DNA of 33,971 nucleotides from assembly GCA_027366155.1 (NCBI GenBank), contig DAHXKV010000040.1:1-33971 (forward strand). Direction: 5' to 3'. Below the pieces are notes generated by a model. The model saw only the letters and a list, made by a program, of their open reading frames with translations, was not told where the DNA came from and made no database searches. Source of the stretch: Microcaldota archaeon (GTDB lineage: Archaea; Micrarchaeota; Micrarchaeia; Micrarchaeales; CABMGC01). This document shows positions 17,541 to 26,102 of the stretch, in pieces. A program made the position numbers and the translations under genes. Each line of letters opens with the position of its first letter. The first letter of the stretch is position 1.

Positions 17541-18791
17541 CTACTTGTGCAGGATAAGTTTTTTCGCCTTCTCTATTGCATCTGCCACAATGCCTAACTC
17601 CGCTTCGGTGTTGTATAGATAGAAACTCATGCGCGCTACTGCAGGCTCTGCAAGTACATCACGCACCAAAGGCATTGCGCAATGATGGCCTGCCCTTATC
17701 GCTATGCCTTCGCCGTCGAATATGGTAGCAAGATCGTGGGGGTGTATTCCTTTGACGTTGAATGAGACCACTCCCAGCCTGTTTTCTCCAGTGGATTTCT
17801 CTCTGGGGATCCCATATACTTTAATGCCGTCAATCCCGGCAAGCATCTCCAGCGCAGCTTTAGTCAGCCTCCTCTCATGCGCTGAGATTTTCTCCATGCC
17901 AACCCCGTTCAGATAGGAAACTGCAGCGCCGAGGCCTATCCCTCCCTCGATGTTTGGAGTGCCGGCTTCGAATTTCCAGGGAAGGTCATTCCATGTAGAC
18001 TTTTCAAAGCTTACAGTCCTGATCATGTCACCGCCGCCCTGGACAGGAGGCATTTCCTCGAGAAGCTCTTCCCTGCCGTATAGTACACCTACCCCTGACG
18101 GTCCCAGCATTTTGTGGCTGGAGAATGCATAAAAGTCGGCATTTATGCCTTTGACATCCAAGGGCAGGTGCGGTGCGACCTGGGCGCCGTCTATAAGCAC
18201 AGTTGCCCCGGCGCGATGGGCCAGTTCCGAGATCGACTTTGCATCATTGAGGGTTCCGAGGACATTGGAGGCGTGTGCAAATGAGACGAGTTTCGGATTG
18301 TGCTCGAGCTTCTCCTTGTAGTCTCCCATGTCCAAGGTATACTCCGGGCTTAGGCGTGCGTATTCTATCCTTGCTCCCTTTCTCATGGCAAGAAGCTGCC
18401 ATGGCACTATGTTTGCATGGTGCTCCATCTGCGTGAGGAGTATTAGGTCATTTTTTCCTATGTTGGCCTCGGCCCACGAGTAGGCGAGGTTATTTATGGC
18501 TTCGGTGGTGTTTTTGCAGTATACGATTTCCCTGTATGAATCTGCGCCGATAAATTTTGCAACTGCCTCTTTTGAATTTATGTATGCTTCTGTTGACCTA
18601 GCCGAAATTGCATACATTCCGCGATGTATATTTGCGTTGTAATTTTTGTAGTACTCCACCACGCTCTCTATGACTTCGTTTGGCTTTTGGGAGGTTGAGG
18701 CGCTGTCCAGGTAGACAAGAGGATGACCGTTCTGTAAGGTAGAGAGTATGGGAAAGTCTTTCCGTATTTTCTCCACGTCAAGCTCATGCAT
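17541..18791 (-). CDS. sufS: Cysteine desulfurase, SufS type
   Basis: 416 aa; FSSHKMLGPSGVGVLYG (PLP-Lys motif) and IRAGHHCAMPL active-site Cys loop. Confidence 0.95.
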   Translation of the reverse strand: MHELDVEKIRKDFPILSTLQNGHPLVYLDSASTSQKPNEVIESVVEYYKNYNANIHRGMYAISARSTEAYINSKEAVAKFIGADSYREIVYCKNTTEAINNLAYSWAEANIGKNDLILLTQMEHHANIVPWQLLAMRKGARIEYARLSPEYTLDMGDYKEKLEHNPKLVSFAHASNVLGTLNDAKSISELAHRAGATVLIDGAQVAPHLPLDVKGINADFYAFSSHKMLGPSGVGVLYGREELLEEMPPVQGGGDMIRTVSFEKSTWNDLPWKFEAGTPNIEGGIGLGAAVSYLNGVGMEKISAHERRLTKAALEMLAGIDGIKVYGIPREKSTGENRLGVVSFNVKGIHPHDLATIFDGEGIAIRAGHHCAMPLVRDVLAEPAVARMSFYLYNTEAELGIVADAIEKAKKLILHK

Positions 18792-19521
18792 CAGAGTACC
18801 CTGCCTTTTCTATTTCTTCGAGCAGCTCCCTGCCTCCCTCCCTGACTATCCTGCCGTCCTTCATGACATGGAGCAGCGTTGAGCCCATGTATTCGAGTAT
18901 GCGGCTGTAGTGTGTTATGACAAGCATGCCCATGTTATATTCCTTGCGCATCCTTTCCACGTTCTCCGCAACTACGCGGACCGCGTCTATGTCGAGGCCT
19001 GAGTCAGGCTCGTCTAGTATAGCGATCTTGGGCTTCAGCACGTGCATCTGGAGTATCTCCACTTTCTTCTTCTCGCCTCCTGAGAAGCCGTGGTTCAGGG
19101 AGCGGCCTATCAGCTCCTCCTTGAGCGCAAGGCTCTTGGATGCTGATTTTATGTCATTCATAAATTCACGGTATTGAAGAGGTTCGTCACTCACAGCGCC
19201 CCTTGCAGTGTTAAGGAAGTTTAGAAGCCCAAGACCCTCTATCTCTACAGGATTCTGGAACTGGAGGAAGATGCCCATCTTAGCCCTCTCGTTTGCCTTC
19301 AGGCCCAGGATGCTTTTTCCATCGGCTAGTATGTCTCCCGAGGCTGTCTCGAGCTGCGGGTGGCCCATTATCGCCTTTGCCAGCGTAGTCTTGCCTGAGC
19401 CGTTTGGCCCCATTACGACGTGTAGCTCTCCTGGTTTGATCCTGAGGCTGACTCCCTTAACAACTTCCTTTCCGTTTACCTTCACTGCCAAGTCTTTTAT
19501 CTCTAGATCCATATAAGTCAC
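18784..19521 (-). CDS. sufC: Fe-S assembly ATPase SufC
   Basis: 245 aa; Walker A GPNGSGKTTLAKAIMG, signature FSGGEKKKVEILQM, Walker B IAILDEPDSGLDIDA. Confidence 0.96.
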   Translation of the reverse strand: MTYMDLEIKDLAVKVNGKEVVKGVSLRIKPGELHVVMGPNGSGKTTLAKAIMGHPQLETASGDILADGKSILGLKANERAKMGIFLQFQNPVEIEGLGLLNFLNTARGAVSDEPLQYREFMNDIKSASKSLALKEELIGRSLNHGFSGGEKKKVEILQMHVLKPKIAILDEPDSGLDIDAVRVVAENVERMRKEYNMGMLVITHYSRILEYMGSTLLHVMKDGRIVREGGRELLEEIEKAGYSDA

Positions 19522-20768
19522 TTTTTCTCCTTATTCTCGTACCAGACGTCTTTTGCCGTTATCTCGGGAAGCATGCCGCAGGCTCCGCCCCTGATTCTTG
19601 AGAGCATCACGGATGACGAGATTTCCATCGCATTCGGGTGCGATATTCCTGAGAGGTATTTTGATATAAAAGATGAGACGAAGATTTCGCGGGCCTGGGC
19701 CTCGCCTATGCCTCGTGAATTGATGTAGAAGAGGGCTTCCTTGTCCATTGGAGAGGTGGAGGCGCTATGTGTTGCGGAGACCTGATCGCTGTAGTCTATG
19801 GACATGTCCGGCAGTGCATCTATGCGCGCATCGGCGCTCAGCAGTATGCCTTTCTCACTGACGTTGGAGAATGCGGCCTTCGCGTATCGGTCTATTTTTG
19901 CATATCCCTTCAGGTTGCATCTTGCGGTGTCGGTCAGGACAGCGCCTGTGCTAAGGCGCGTCCTGCTCCTTTCAGTGTGGTTGGTCAGGCACGTGTTTAT
20001 GTCGAATATCTGGCTGCTGGAGCCGTAAACGGCCTCATTGACCTCGATGGAGCTGCCTGTGCCGTTTGCGCCGAAGATGTTTATTGCCTTGGTTCTGCCG
20101 GCGCCTGCATATACGAAATTTGCTTTCAGCGTGCCGTTCTCTGCAACAGTCCCCTTGGAAAGGTGAAGCAACGAAGCCGCGCTGCCGGCATTGCTTAGTA
20201 ATGTGAGCTCCAGCTCTGAGCCTTTGCCCAGAACGAACTCCTGGAGAGGCATCGAGGTCGTAGGTTTCCCCGTCGAGACAAACATCTGAAAAACGGAGAG
20301 GCGCGACTTTTCGCCGATATTGAAGAAGGACTGGAATGATAGATCAGAATCGCCTATGAAAAGCATGTTGAGCCTCTCCGGGGCTTCGCCGTTGTGATCC
20401 ACCAGTATTGCAGTGCGCGAGTTTGCATTGGAATATGCAGCGAATCTGTTGTCACTGCTCCTGTAGAGCTTTCCTGGCAGCCTGTCGGAGATGCTTTCCA
20501 TCTCGCAGACTTTTATCGAGCCGGATGTTGAAATTGCATTGGAGCCGGAGACAACAAGGTCGAAATTTATGCCGGCCTTTTTCAGCGCAGGGATTTCTGT
20601 AGCTTCGCTGCCCGAATCGGATAATGGTGCGCCTTTGAGACTGCCTGCTTCAGCAGGAATTTCCGGAAGCCTCATTTCAGTGAAGTAGCGCTTGTATAGG
20701 TCGTTCGTCTCGTCAGGCAGAGATGCATATTTTTCCAGTGCGTCTTCCCTAAATGCCTTGTAGTCCAA
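19518..20768 (-). CDS. sufD: Fe-S scaffold component SufD
   Basis: 416 aa between sufB and sufC; SufBD-core-like repeats, DYSDQVSATHSASTSPMDKEALFYINSRGIGEAQAREIFVSSFI. Confidence 0.9.
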   Translation of the reverse strand: MDYKAFREDALEKYASLPDETNDLYKRYFTEMRLPEIPAEAGSLKGAPLSDSGSEATEIPALKKAGINFDLVVSGSNAISTSGSIKVCEMESISDRLPGKLYRSSDNRFAAYSNANSRTAILVDHNGEAPERLNMLFIGDSDLSFQSFFNIGEKSRLSVFQMFVSTGKPTTSMPLQEFVLGKGSELELTLLSNAGSAASLLHLSKGTVAENGTLKANFVYAGAGRTKAINIFGANGTGSSIEVNEAVYGSSSQIFDINTCLTNHTERSRTRLSTGAVLTDTARCNLKGYAKIDRYAKAAFSNVSEKGILLSADARIDALPDMSIDYSDQVSATHSASTSPMDKEALFYINSRGIGEAQAREIFVSSFISKYLSGISHPNAMEISSSVMLSRIRGGACGMLPEITAKDVWYENKEKK

Positions 20769-20788
20769 TAGAACACCACAGTAGCAGT

Positions 20789-22258
20789 TTAGCCTACTCC
20801 GCCGCTAGTGTCAAGCTTTATCAGGCGCTTCAGCTCTAGCGAGTATTCCATCGGGAGGACTTTCGTGAGGTCATCTATGAATCCGAGCACAATCATTGCA
20901 ACCGCGTCTTCTTCCGAGATTCCGCGCGACATCAGGTAGAATATTTCATCGTCGCTTATCTTGCCTATTTTAGCCTCGTGGCTCACTATCGCATCGCTCC
21001 TTTGTATCTGGTTGTAAGGGTATGTATTTGTTTTTGCGAATCCGTCGAGAAGGAGTGCATCGCAAGATACATGGGCCTTTGCATTTTCGGCGTTTTTCCC
21101 GATGTGGAGCATCCCCCTGAATGTGCTTACGCCGCTTCCCTTTGAAACGCTCTTCGAGATTATCTTCGAGGTGGTGTTAGGTGCGAGATGGTATATCTTG
21201 CCGCCTGAGTCCTGGACCTGGCCTTCTCCAGCAAGCGCAATGGAGAGGACCTCTCCGCTGGCGTTTCTCCCTTTCAAGTATATGCTGGGATATTTCATGT
21301 TTATCTTGCTGCCTATGTTCGCGTCTATCCACTCAACCCTGCCATCCTCTTCTACATGGGCCCTCTGGGTTACAAGGTTAAACACGTTCTTGGACCAGTT
21401 TTGTATGGTCACGTAGCGTATCTTTGCGCCCTTCAGCGCGACAAGTTCCACTATTGCAGAGTGCAGCGAGTTTGATGCATAGACTGGCGCCGTGCAGCCT
21501 TCTATGTACTGCACTTCGGACCCCTCGTCTGCTATTATAAGCGTGCGCTCAAACTGGCCCGACTTCTCTGCGTTTATACGGAAGTAGGCATTGAGGGGCA
21601 TCGAGGCCTTGACCCCTTTAGGTATGTATATGAATGACCCTCCGGACCAGACCGCAGTGTTTAGCGCTGCGAACTTGTTGTCCGTGGGAGGTATTATGGT
21701 ACCGAAATATTTCTTCATGAGCTCAGGGTACTTTCTGACTGCGGTGTCGGTGTCGGTGAATATTATTCCCTGGCGCTCGAGCTCTTTGTTTACGTGCGAA
21801 TATACTACTGACGAATCGAACTGCGCCTCTGCGCCTGCAAAAAACTTGGCCTCGGCTTCGGGAACGCCGAGCTTCTCAAACGTCTTCTTTATGTCTGAGG
21901 GGACATCTTCCCACTTGTTTGCCTCCTTCCCCTTAGGCTGCCTGTAGTAATATATGTCGTCGTAATTTATGCTGCTGAGGTCGGCACCCCATGTGGGCGT
22001 TGGCTTCTGGAGAAATATCTTGAATGCAGTTAGCCTCTTTTCCAGCATCCATTCAGGCTCTGACTTGATCTTTGATATCTTCCTAACCGTCTCCTCGTCT
22101 ATGCCCTTGTGGAATTCCTCATATTCGACGTTTGAGGTGAAGCCGTACTTCTCCCGGTATTCTTCAGATGCGACTATTTTTGCTACTTGCTGGTCTACCA
22201 TTCCACTCACTTCTCTGCCGTTGAAAACCTGCAGTTGAAACCATTCATCTTGCTGCAT
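20789..22258 (-). CDS. sufB: Fe-S scaffold component SufB
   Basis: 489 aa; IPPTDNKFAALNTAVWSGGSFIYIPKGVK, YIEGCTAPVYASNSLHSA, SHEAKIGKISDDEIFYLMSRGISEEDA. Real start probably MVDQQVAKIV at about 22201. Confidence 0.96.
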   Translation of the reverse strand: MQQDEWFQLQVFNGREVSGMVDQQVAKIVASEEYREKYGFTSNVEYEEFHKGIDEETVRKISKIKSEPEWMLEKRLTAFKIFLQKPTPTWGADLSSINYDDIYYYRQPKGKEANKWEDVPSDIKKTFEKLGVPEAEAKFFAGAEAQFDSSVVYSHVNKELERQGIIFTDTDTAVRKYPELMKKYFGTIIPPTDNKFAALNTAVWSGGSFIYIPKGVKASMPLNAYFRINAEKSGQFERTLIIADEGSEVQYIEGCTAPVYASNSLHSAIVELVALKGAKIRYVTIQNWSKNVFNLVTQRAHVEEDGRVEWIDANIGSKINMKYPSIYLKGRNASGEVLSIALAGEGQVQDSGGKIYHLAPNTTSKIISKSVSKGSGVSTFRGMLHIGKNAENAKAHVSCDALLLDGFAKTNTYPYNQIQRSDAIVSHEAKIGKISDDEIFYLMSRGISEEDAVAMIVLGFIDDLTKVLPMEYSLELKRLIKLDTSGGVG

Positions 22259-22533
22259 ATGGTGCAGAGATACTTGTTTGTCAGCGTATGGTTTCCCTCG
22301 ACTATTTTCTTAGCGTAGGCTTCCACTATCTGCTTGTCTACCATCTCGTGGATCTTTTTTACCCTGTCGGAGTACTTTCCATTGATGTACTTGCTTATTG
22401 CGGCCTGCGTCATTTCCAGGTATTCAGACATGGCCTCTTCCTTTATGTTGTACCTGGTCTTGAGTTCCTGTATGAGCGCAGCTCTTGCCGCAGGTATTAC
22501 CTCCTTGTATGCCTTTTCGTATCCGTCAAACAT
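22207..22533 (-). CDS. HTH transcriptional regulator with C-terminal Cys cluster, likely regulator of the suf operon
   Basis: HTH EEAMSEYLEMTQAAISKYINGKYSDRV; C-terminus YLCTICSKMNGFNC (CX2CX7C). First gene of the suf operon. Tracked start 22539 is a TTG; the ATG at 22533 is preferred. Confidence 0.75.
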   Translation of the reverse strand: MFDGYEKAYKEVIPAARAALIQELKTRYNIKEEAMSEYLEMTQAAISKYINGKYSDRVKKIHEMVDKQIVEAYAKKIVEGNHTLTNKYLCTICSKMNGFNCRFSTAEK

Positions 22534-22543
22534 CAACAAACCT

Positions 22544-22558
22544 TATAACCGAGTTATA
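22544..22558. promoter_or_regulatory. Perfect inverted repeat TATAAC-CGA-GTTATA, candidate operator of the regulator/suf operon
   Basis: 6-bp arms and 3-bp spacer, 11-25 nt upstream of the ATG at 22533; a TATA-like tttata lies further upstream (about 22571-22581), which would place the dyad at the transcription start. Confidence 0.45.
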
Positions 22559-22690
22559 TTGTATGGTAGATATTATAAATAGTTCGCTGCGCCTCGTGCA
22601 TTAGGCACATGTGCCTTGGCGGGGAATTCTGGCTGTGAGCGCTCCGGAAAGTAATAAATAGTTTAGAATGGATTAATCAGAGGTGGTACC

Positions 22691-24553
22691 GTGATAAACG
22701 AGGTCGAGATGACAAACTGGAAGACTCATGGTAAGACCACGCTCTCTTTTGCCAAAGGGACAAACATAATAATAGGACATATGGGAGCAGGAAAGAGCTC
22801 GGTGGTGGATGCAATCTCCTTCGGGCTCTATGGCACATCTTCGGCGATAAAGAGCAGAAGGATTGGTGTGGAGGAACTGATAAGGAACAGGCCTGACCAG
22901 AAGAGCAGCTCCAGTATCAGGATATGTTTTTCTTCTGGCAGCGATGCATATGTGGTTGAGCGCGAGATAACGCTAAACGGGCCGGGAAAGGCAACACTGC
23001 AGAAGAATGGGGTGTACATGCAGTCGCAGCCAAAAAGAGTTACAGAGGAGGTTGAGAAGGTGCTCAAGATGGACTACGACCTCTTTTCAAGGGCAGTCTA
23101 CTCAGAACAGAACAGGCTTGACTACTTCCTGGAGCTGAACCCCGGGGAGAGGAAGAGGATTATAGACAACATGCTCGGATTGGACAGGTTCGTATCTGCA
23201 AACGAGAATGTGGTAAGGATAGGAAGCAGATTAAGGGAGATGGCCGGGGAGTCAAGGAAGTTGATCGAAGGCATGGATATCGAGGGCAAAAAAAAGCAGG
23301 TGAAGGAGGTAGGTGCAGAGTTGCAGAGCCTTGAACTGCAGACGGAAACTGCACGCAGGGAGATAGATGCACTGGGCAAGGAGGTTTTATTGTTACAGGA
23401 TAAACTCAGGAAGGCAAAGGGAGAAGTTGCAAGAAAGACGGCGCTCTCCGGTGAGACAACAGTGATCAGAAGCAGGATTTCAGTGATGCAGAGAGAGATA
23501 GAGGAGATAGAGAAAGACAATAGGCTTACGATAGAAGAGATAGGCGCCGTGATGGAAGATGCCGAAAAGAAACATGCGGAGCTTAGGAAGAGCAGCGAGG
23601 CCGCCATGAGAAAGCTGCAGAACGCGCAGATCATGAAAGGAAAGGCTGACGAGGCCATCTCCACGCTTTCAAAAAATATTGCCGAGAGGAACGGGATAGT
23701 CGAGAGAGTCAGGGGGATGGACCCCAATGCAATGGAGACAGAGGCTGCAAGGCTCAAGCGGGAGCAGGATGCGACGGAATCAGAACTTGCAGCGCTCAAG
23801 GCGCAGAGGAACGAGGCGCTTAAGTGGGCTGCAGAACTGGAGAAGCACTTCGGAAAGTGCCCGCTCTGCGAGAGCGAGCTCGGGGAGAAGAAAAGGCAGG
23901 AGCTCATCTCATCAAGAAAGTCGCTTGTTGCAGGGTTTGATAAGGCAGCGGAGGAACTCAGGAAGAGGGGCGAGGCAGCCCGGGAGGCCCTGCTTAAAAT
24001 GACTAAGCAGATAAACACATGGGAAGTTAGCTCGGAACGCCTCAAGGCATATGGAAACCTCGAGGAGAGGATGAGGGCTGCTGAATCCGACTGTTCGGCT
24101 TGCGAGGCAGAAAGCTTATCAGCAAGAAAGGACGCAGATGCCCTGTCCATAAAGATCTCGGAGAGCACTGCACAGCTGGAGAAGCTCAAAGCATCGAAAA
24201 ATGCGATAACAAGAAAGATGGCGTATTCGAGGGAGATAGAAAAGCTTAATGCAGAAATGCTTCTTAAAGAGAAGGAGATTTCAGAAATTGCGGCAGATGA
24301 TGCGGTGCTGGACATCCTCCAGAAAGAATTCACTCGCATCTCATCGGAAGTGAGCGGCAGGCGTGCCGCCCTTGAGTCGTCTGAGCGCTCGATAAAGGAG
24401 AGATCCAGGCAGCTTGCAGAGAAGAAGGCAGAGCTTGAGCGCCTTGCCAAGCTCGAGGAAGACCTGCGCACAAAGGAAAAGGCGATAGAGAACATGAATA
24501 GGCTGGAGATGCGCTCAGGGAGACGCAGTCGCAACTCAGGCAGAGACTCATAG
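22691..24553 (+). CDS. rad50: DNA double-strand break repair ATPase Rad50, N-terminal part (frame interrupted)
   Basis: GTG start after aggtgg; Walker A-type IIIGHMGAGKSSVVDAISFGLYG, long coiled coil, zinc-hook FGKCPLCESELG. The Rad50 reading ends at about 24508; the last residues before 24553 are off-frame. Confidence 0.92.
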   Translation: MINEVEMTNWKTHGKTTLSFAKGTNIIIGHMGAGKSSVVDAISFGLYGTSSAIKSRRIGVEELIRNRPDQKSSSSIRICFSSGSDAYVVEREITLNGPGKATLQKNGVYMQSQPKRVTEEVEKVLKMDYDLFSRAVYSEQNRLDYFLELNPGERKRIIDNMLGLDRFVSANENVVRIGSRLREMAGESRKLIEGMDIEGKKKQVKEVGAELQSLELQTETARREIDALGKEVLLLQDKLRKAKGEVARKTALSGETTVIRSRISVMQREIEEIEKDNRLTIEEIGAVMEDAEKKHAELRKSSEAAMRKLQNAQIMKGKADEAISTLSKNIAERNGIVERVRGMDPNAMETEAARLKREQDATESELAALKAQRNEALKWAAELEKHFGKCPLCESELGEKKRQELISSRKSLVAGFDKAAEELRKRGEAAREALLKMTKQINTWEVSSERLKAYGNLEERMRAAESDCSACEAESLSARKDADALSIKISESTAQLEKLKASKNAITRKMAYSREIEKLNAEMLLKEKEISEIAADDAVLDILQKEFTRISSEVSGRRAALESSERSIKERSRQLAEKKAELERLAKLEEDLRTKEKAIENMNRLEMRSGRRSRNSGRDS

Positions 24554-24996
24554 GCGCAGTCAATGAAGTAATGCTTGAAATCTGGCCTGAGCTGTATCCT
24601 TACCGCGATTATGCTGCAGTCAGGCTCAGCGCAGAGGAGGAGGATTATGTGCTTATGGTTTCCACGCAGAGGAACGGGAAGGAGAGCTGGGAGGCTGTCA
24701 ACGCGGTAGCCAGCGGTGGAGAGCGGAGCATTGCCTGCCTTGCGATGCGTGTCGCTTTTGCGCTTGTGCTGGTGCCGAATCTGAAGTGGCTTATACTGGA
24801 CGAACCCACCCACAACATAGACAGGCAGGGAATAGGCAAGTTCATAGAGGTCTTCAATGAGAAGCTGCCGAGCATAATAGAGCAGGTTTTCATAATAACG
24901 CATGACGAGCAGCTGCGGCAGGTCTCAAACGCAAAGGTTTATCTCCTCGGGAGAAACAAGGAAGCCGCAGAGGAAACAAGAGTAGAGAGGCTATAG
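24502..24996 (+). CDS. rad50: Rad50 C-terminal ATPase lobe, in the -1 frame relative to the N-terminal part
   Basis: Open from 24502; DALRETQSQLRQRLIGAVNEVMLEIWPELYPYRDY then signature VASGGERSIACLAMRVAFA and Walker B/D-loop LKWLILDEPTHNID. Tracked ORF begins at the internal ATG 24571. Confidence 0.9.
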   Translation, partial: AGDALRETQSQLRQRLIGAVNEVMLEIWPELYPYRDYAAVRLSAEEEDYVLMVSTQRNGKESWEAVNAVASGGERSIACLAMRVAFALVLVPNLKWLILDEPTHNIDRQGIGKFIEVFNEKLPSIIEQVFIITHDEQLRQVSNAKVYLLGRNKEAAEETRVERL

Positions 24997-25016
24997 CCCT
25001 TATGCTTCCTGATTGC

Positions 25017-26054
25017 TCATATCAAGTCAAGGCCTTCCATCGTCTCATTGCTGTCCCTCGGAATGGAGCCGAGCACCGAGGTCCCGGAGACTCCGGTGAA
25101 TATGCCTATGACCTCAACCTTTCCTGCCATTCCGGGCATGAGCCTGGCGCCCCACGTTATGCTTGCATCTGGGGAAACAGTTTCAGTAAGCTTAGAGCCT
25201 ATCTGGTTTGCGTCTCCTAGAGTAAGATCCTCGCCGCCGGATATGTGGAGCAGGACTCCTTTGGCATTCCTGTAATCGACATCGAGGAGCTTGTTGTTGA
25301 GGGTGCTCGATACAACATCGCGCACTTTGTCATGGCCCTGGCCCTGACCCACGCTTATCATCGAGACGCCGCCTACGCGCATTATGTTGCGTATGTCCGC
25401 GAAGTCTATGTTTATCATGCTCGGCTGCGTTATCGTCTCGGTTATGCCCTTTACCGCCTTTGCCGTTATCTCGTCGGCAAGCTTGAAAGTCTCCTCTATT
25501 GGCAGGTTTGGATAGAGCGTTACGAGGCGCTGGTTGTCTATTATGATTAGCGTGTCTATGTTTTCCCTTAGCTTTGCTATTCCCTTCCTTGCAGTCTCAA
25601 GCCTAACACGCTCTAGCGAGAATGGAATTGTTACTATGCCGACCACAGTGGCGCCGGCATCTTTTGCGGCTCTGGCAACCACCGGCGCAGCGCCGGTTCC
25701 CGTGCCTCCGCCCATGCCAGCAGTAAGAAAGACGAGGTTCTTGTCGTACATGAGCTCCTCTATGCTTGCCCTGGAGAGTTCTGCAGCTTTCTCGCCTATT
25801 TCCGGGAAGCCTCCGGCGCCGAGGCCCCGCGTAAGTTCCTTGCCGAGCATTACCCGGTTTATCTTCGGATCGAGCATGGCAAGCTGCTTCCCGTCGGTGT
25901 TAAAGGCGAAGAGCTCTGCGCCTTTTATGTCCATGACGTTTAGCCGATGGACTGTGTTGTTCCCCCCGCCGCCTACGCCTGCGACTGCAATCTTAGGTTT
26001 GAATAGTTCAGGATCGTCCCAGATGTTGTTTCCTTTTTGCTCGTTTCCGTACAT
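25017..26054 (-). CDS. ftsZ: Cell division protein FtsZ
   Basis: 345 aa; tubulin signature TAGMGGGTGTGAAPVVARAAK, VGGGGNNTVHRL, NIDFADIRNIM. Confidence 0.97.
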   Translation of the reverse strand: MYGNEQKGNNIWDDPELFKPKIAVAGVGGGGNNTVHRLNVMDIKGAELFAFNTDGKQLAMLDPKINRVMLGKELTRGLGAGGFPEIGEKAAELSRASIEELMYDKNLVFLTAGMGGGTGTGAAPVVARAAKDAGATVVGIVTIPFSLERVRLETARKGIAKLRENIDTLIIIDNQRLVTLYPNLPIEETFKLADEITAKAVKGITETITQPSMINIDFADIRNIMRVGGVSMISVGQGQGHDKVRDVVSSTLNNKLLDVDYRNAKGVLLHISGGEDLTLGDANQIGSKLTETVSPDASITWGARLMPGMAGKVEVIGIFTGVSGTSVLGSIPRDSNETMEGLDLI

Positions 26055-26102
26055 TCTTCCACCTTATTTAATGGTAGAGGCAAAGATAAAATACTTTACG
26101 TG

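Noticed and set aside
24502-24517. Programmed -1 ribosomal frameshift signal in rad50
   Set aside because: No X XXY YYZ slippery heptamer seen at the switch point; a one-base deletion explains it more simply, so the frame break is reported without claiming programmed frameshifting.
23122-24903. 593-aa minus-strand ORF antisense to rad50
   Set aside because: Ser/Leu/Phe-rich low-complexity translation mirroring the coiled-coil codons of Rad50; a shadow ORF, not a gene.
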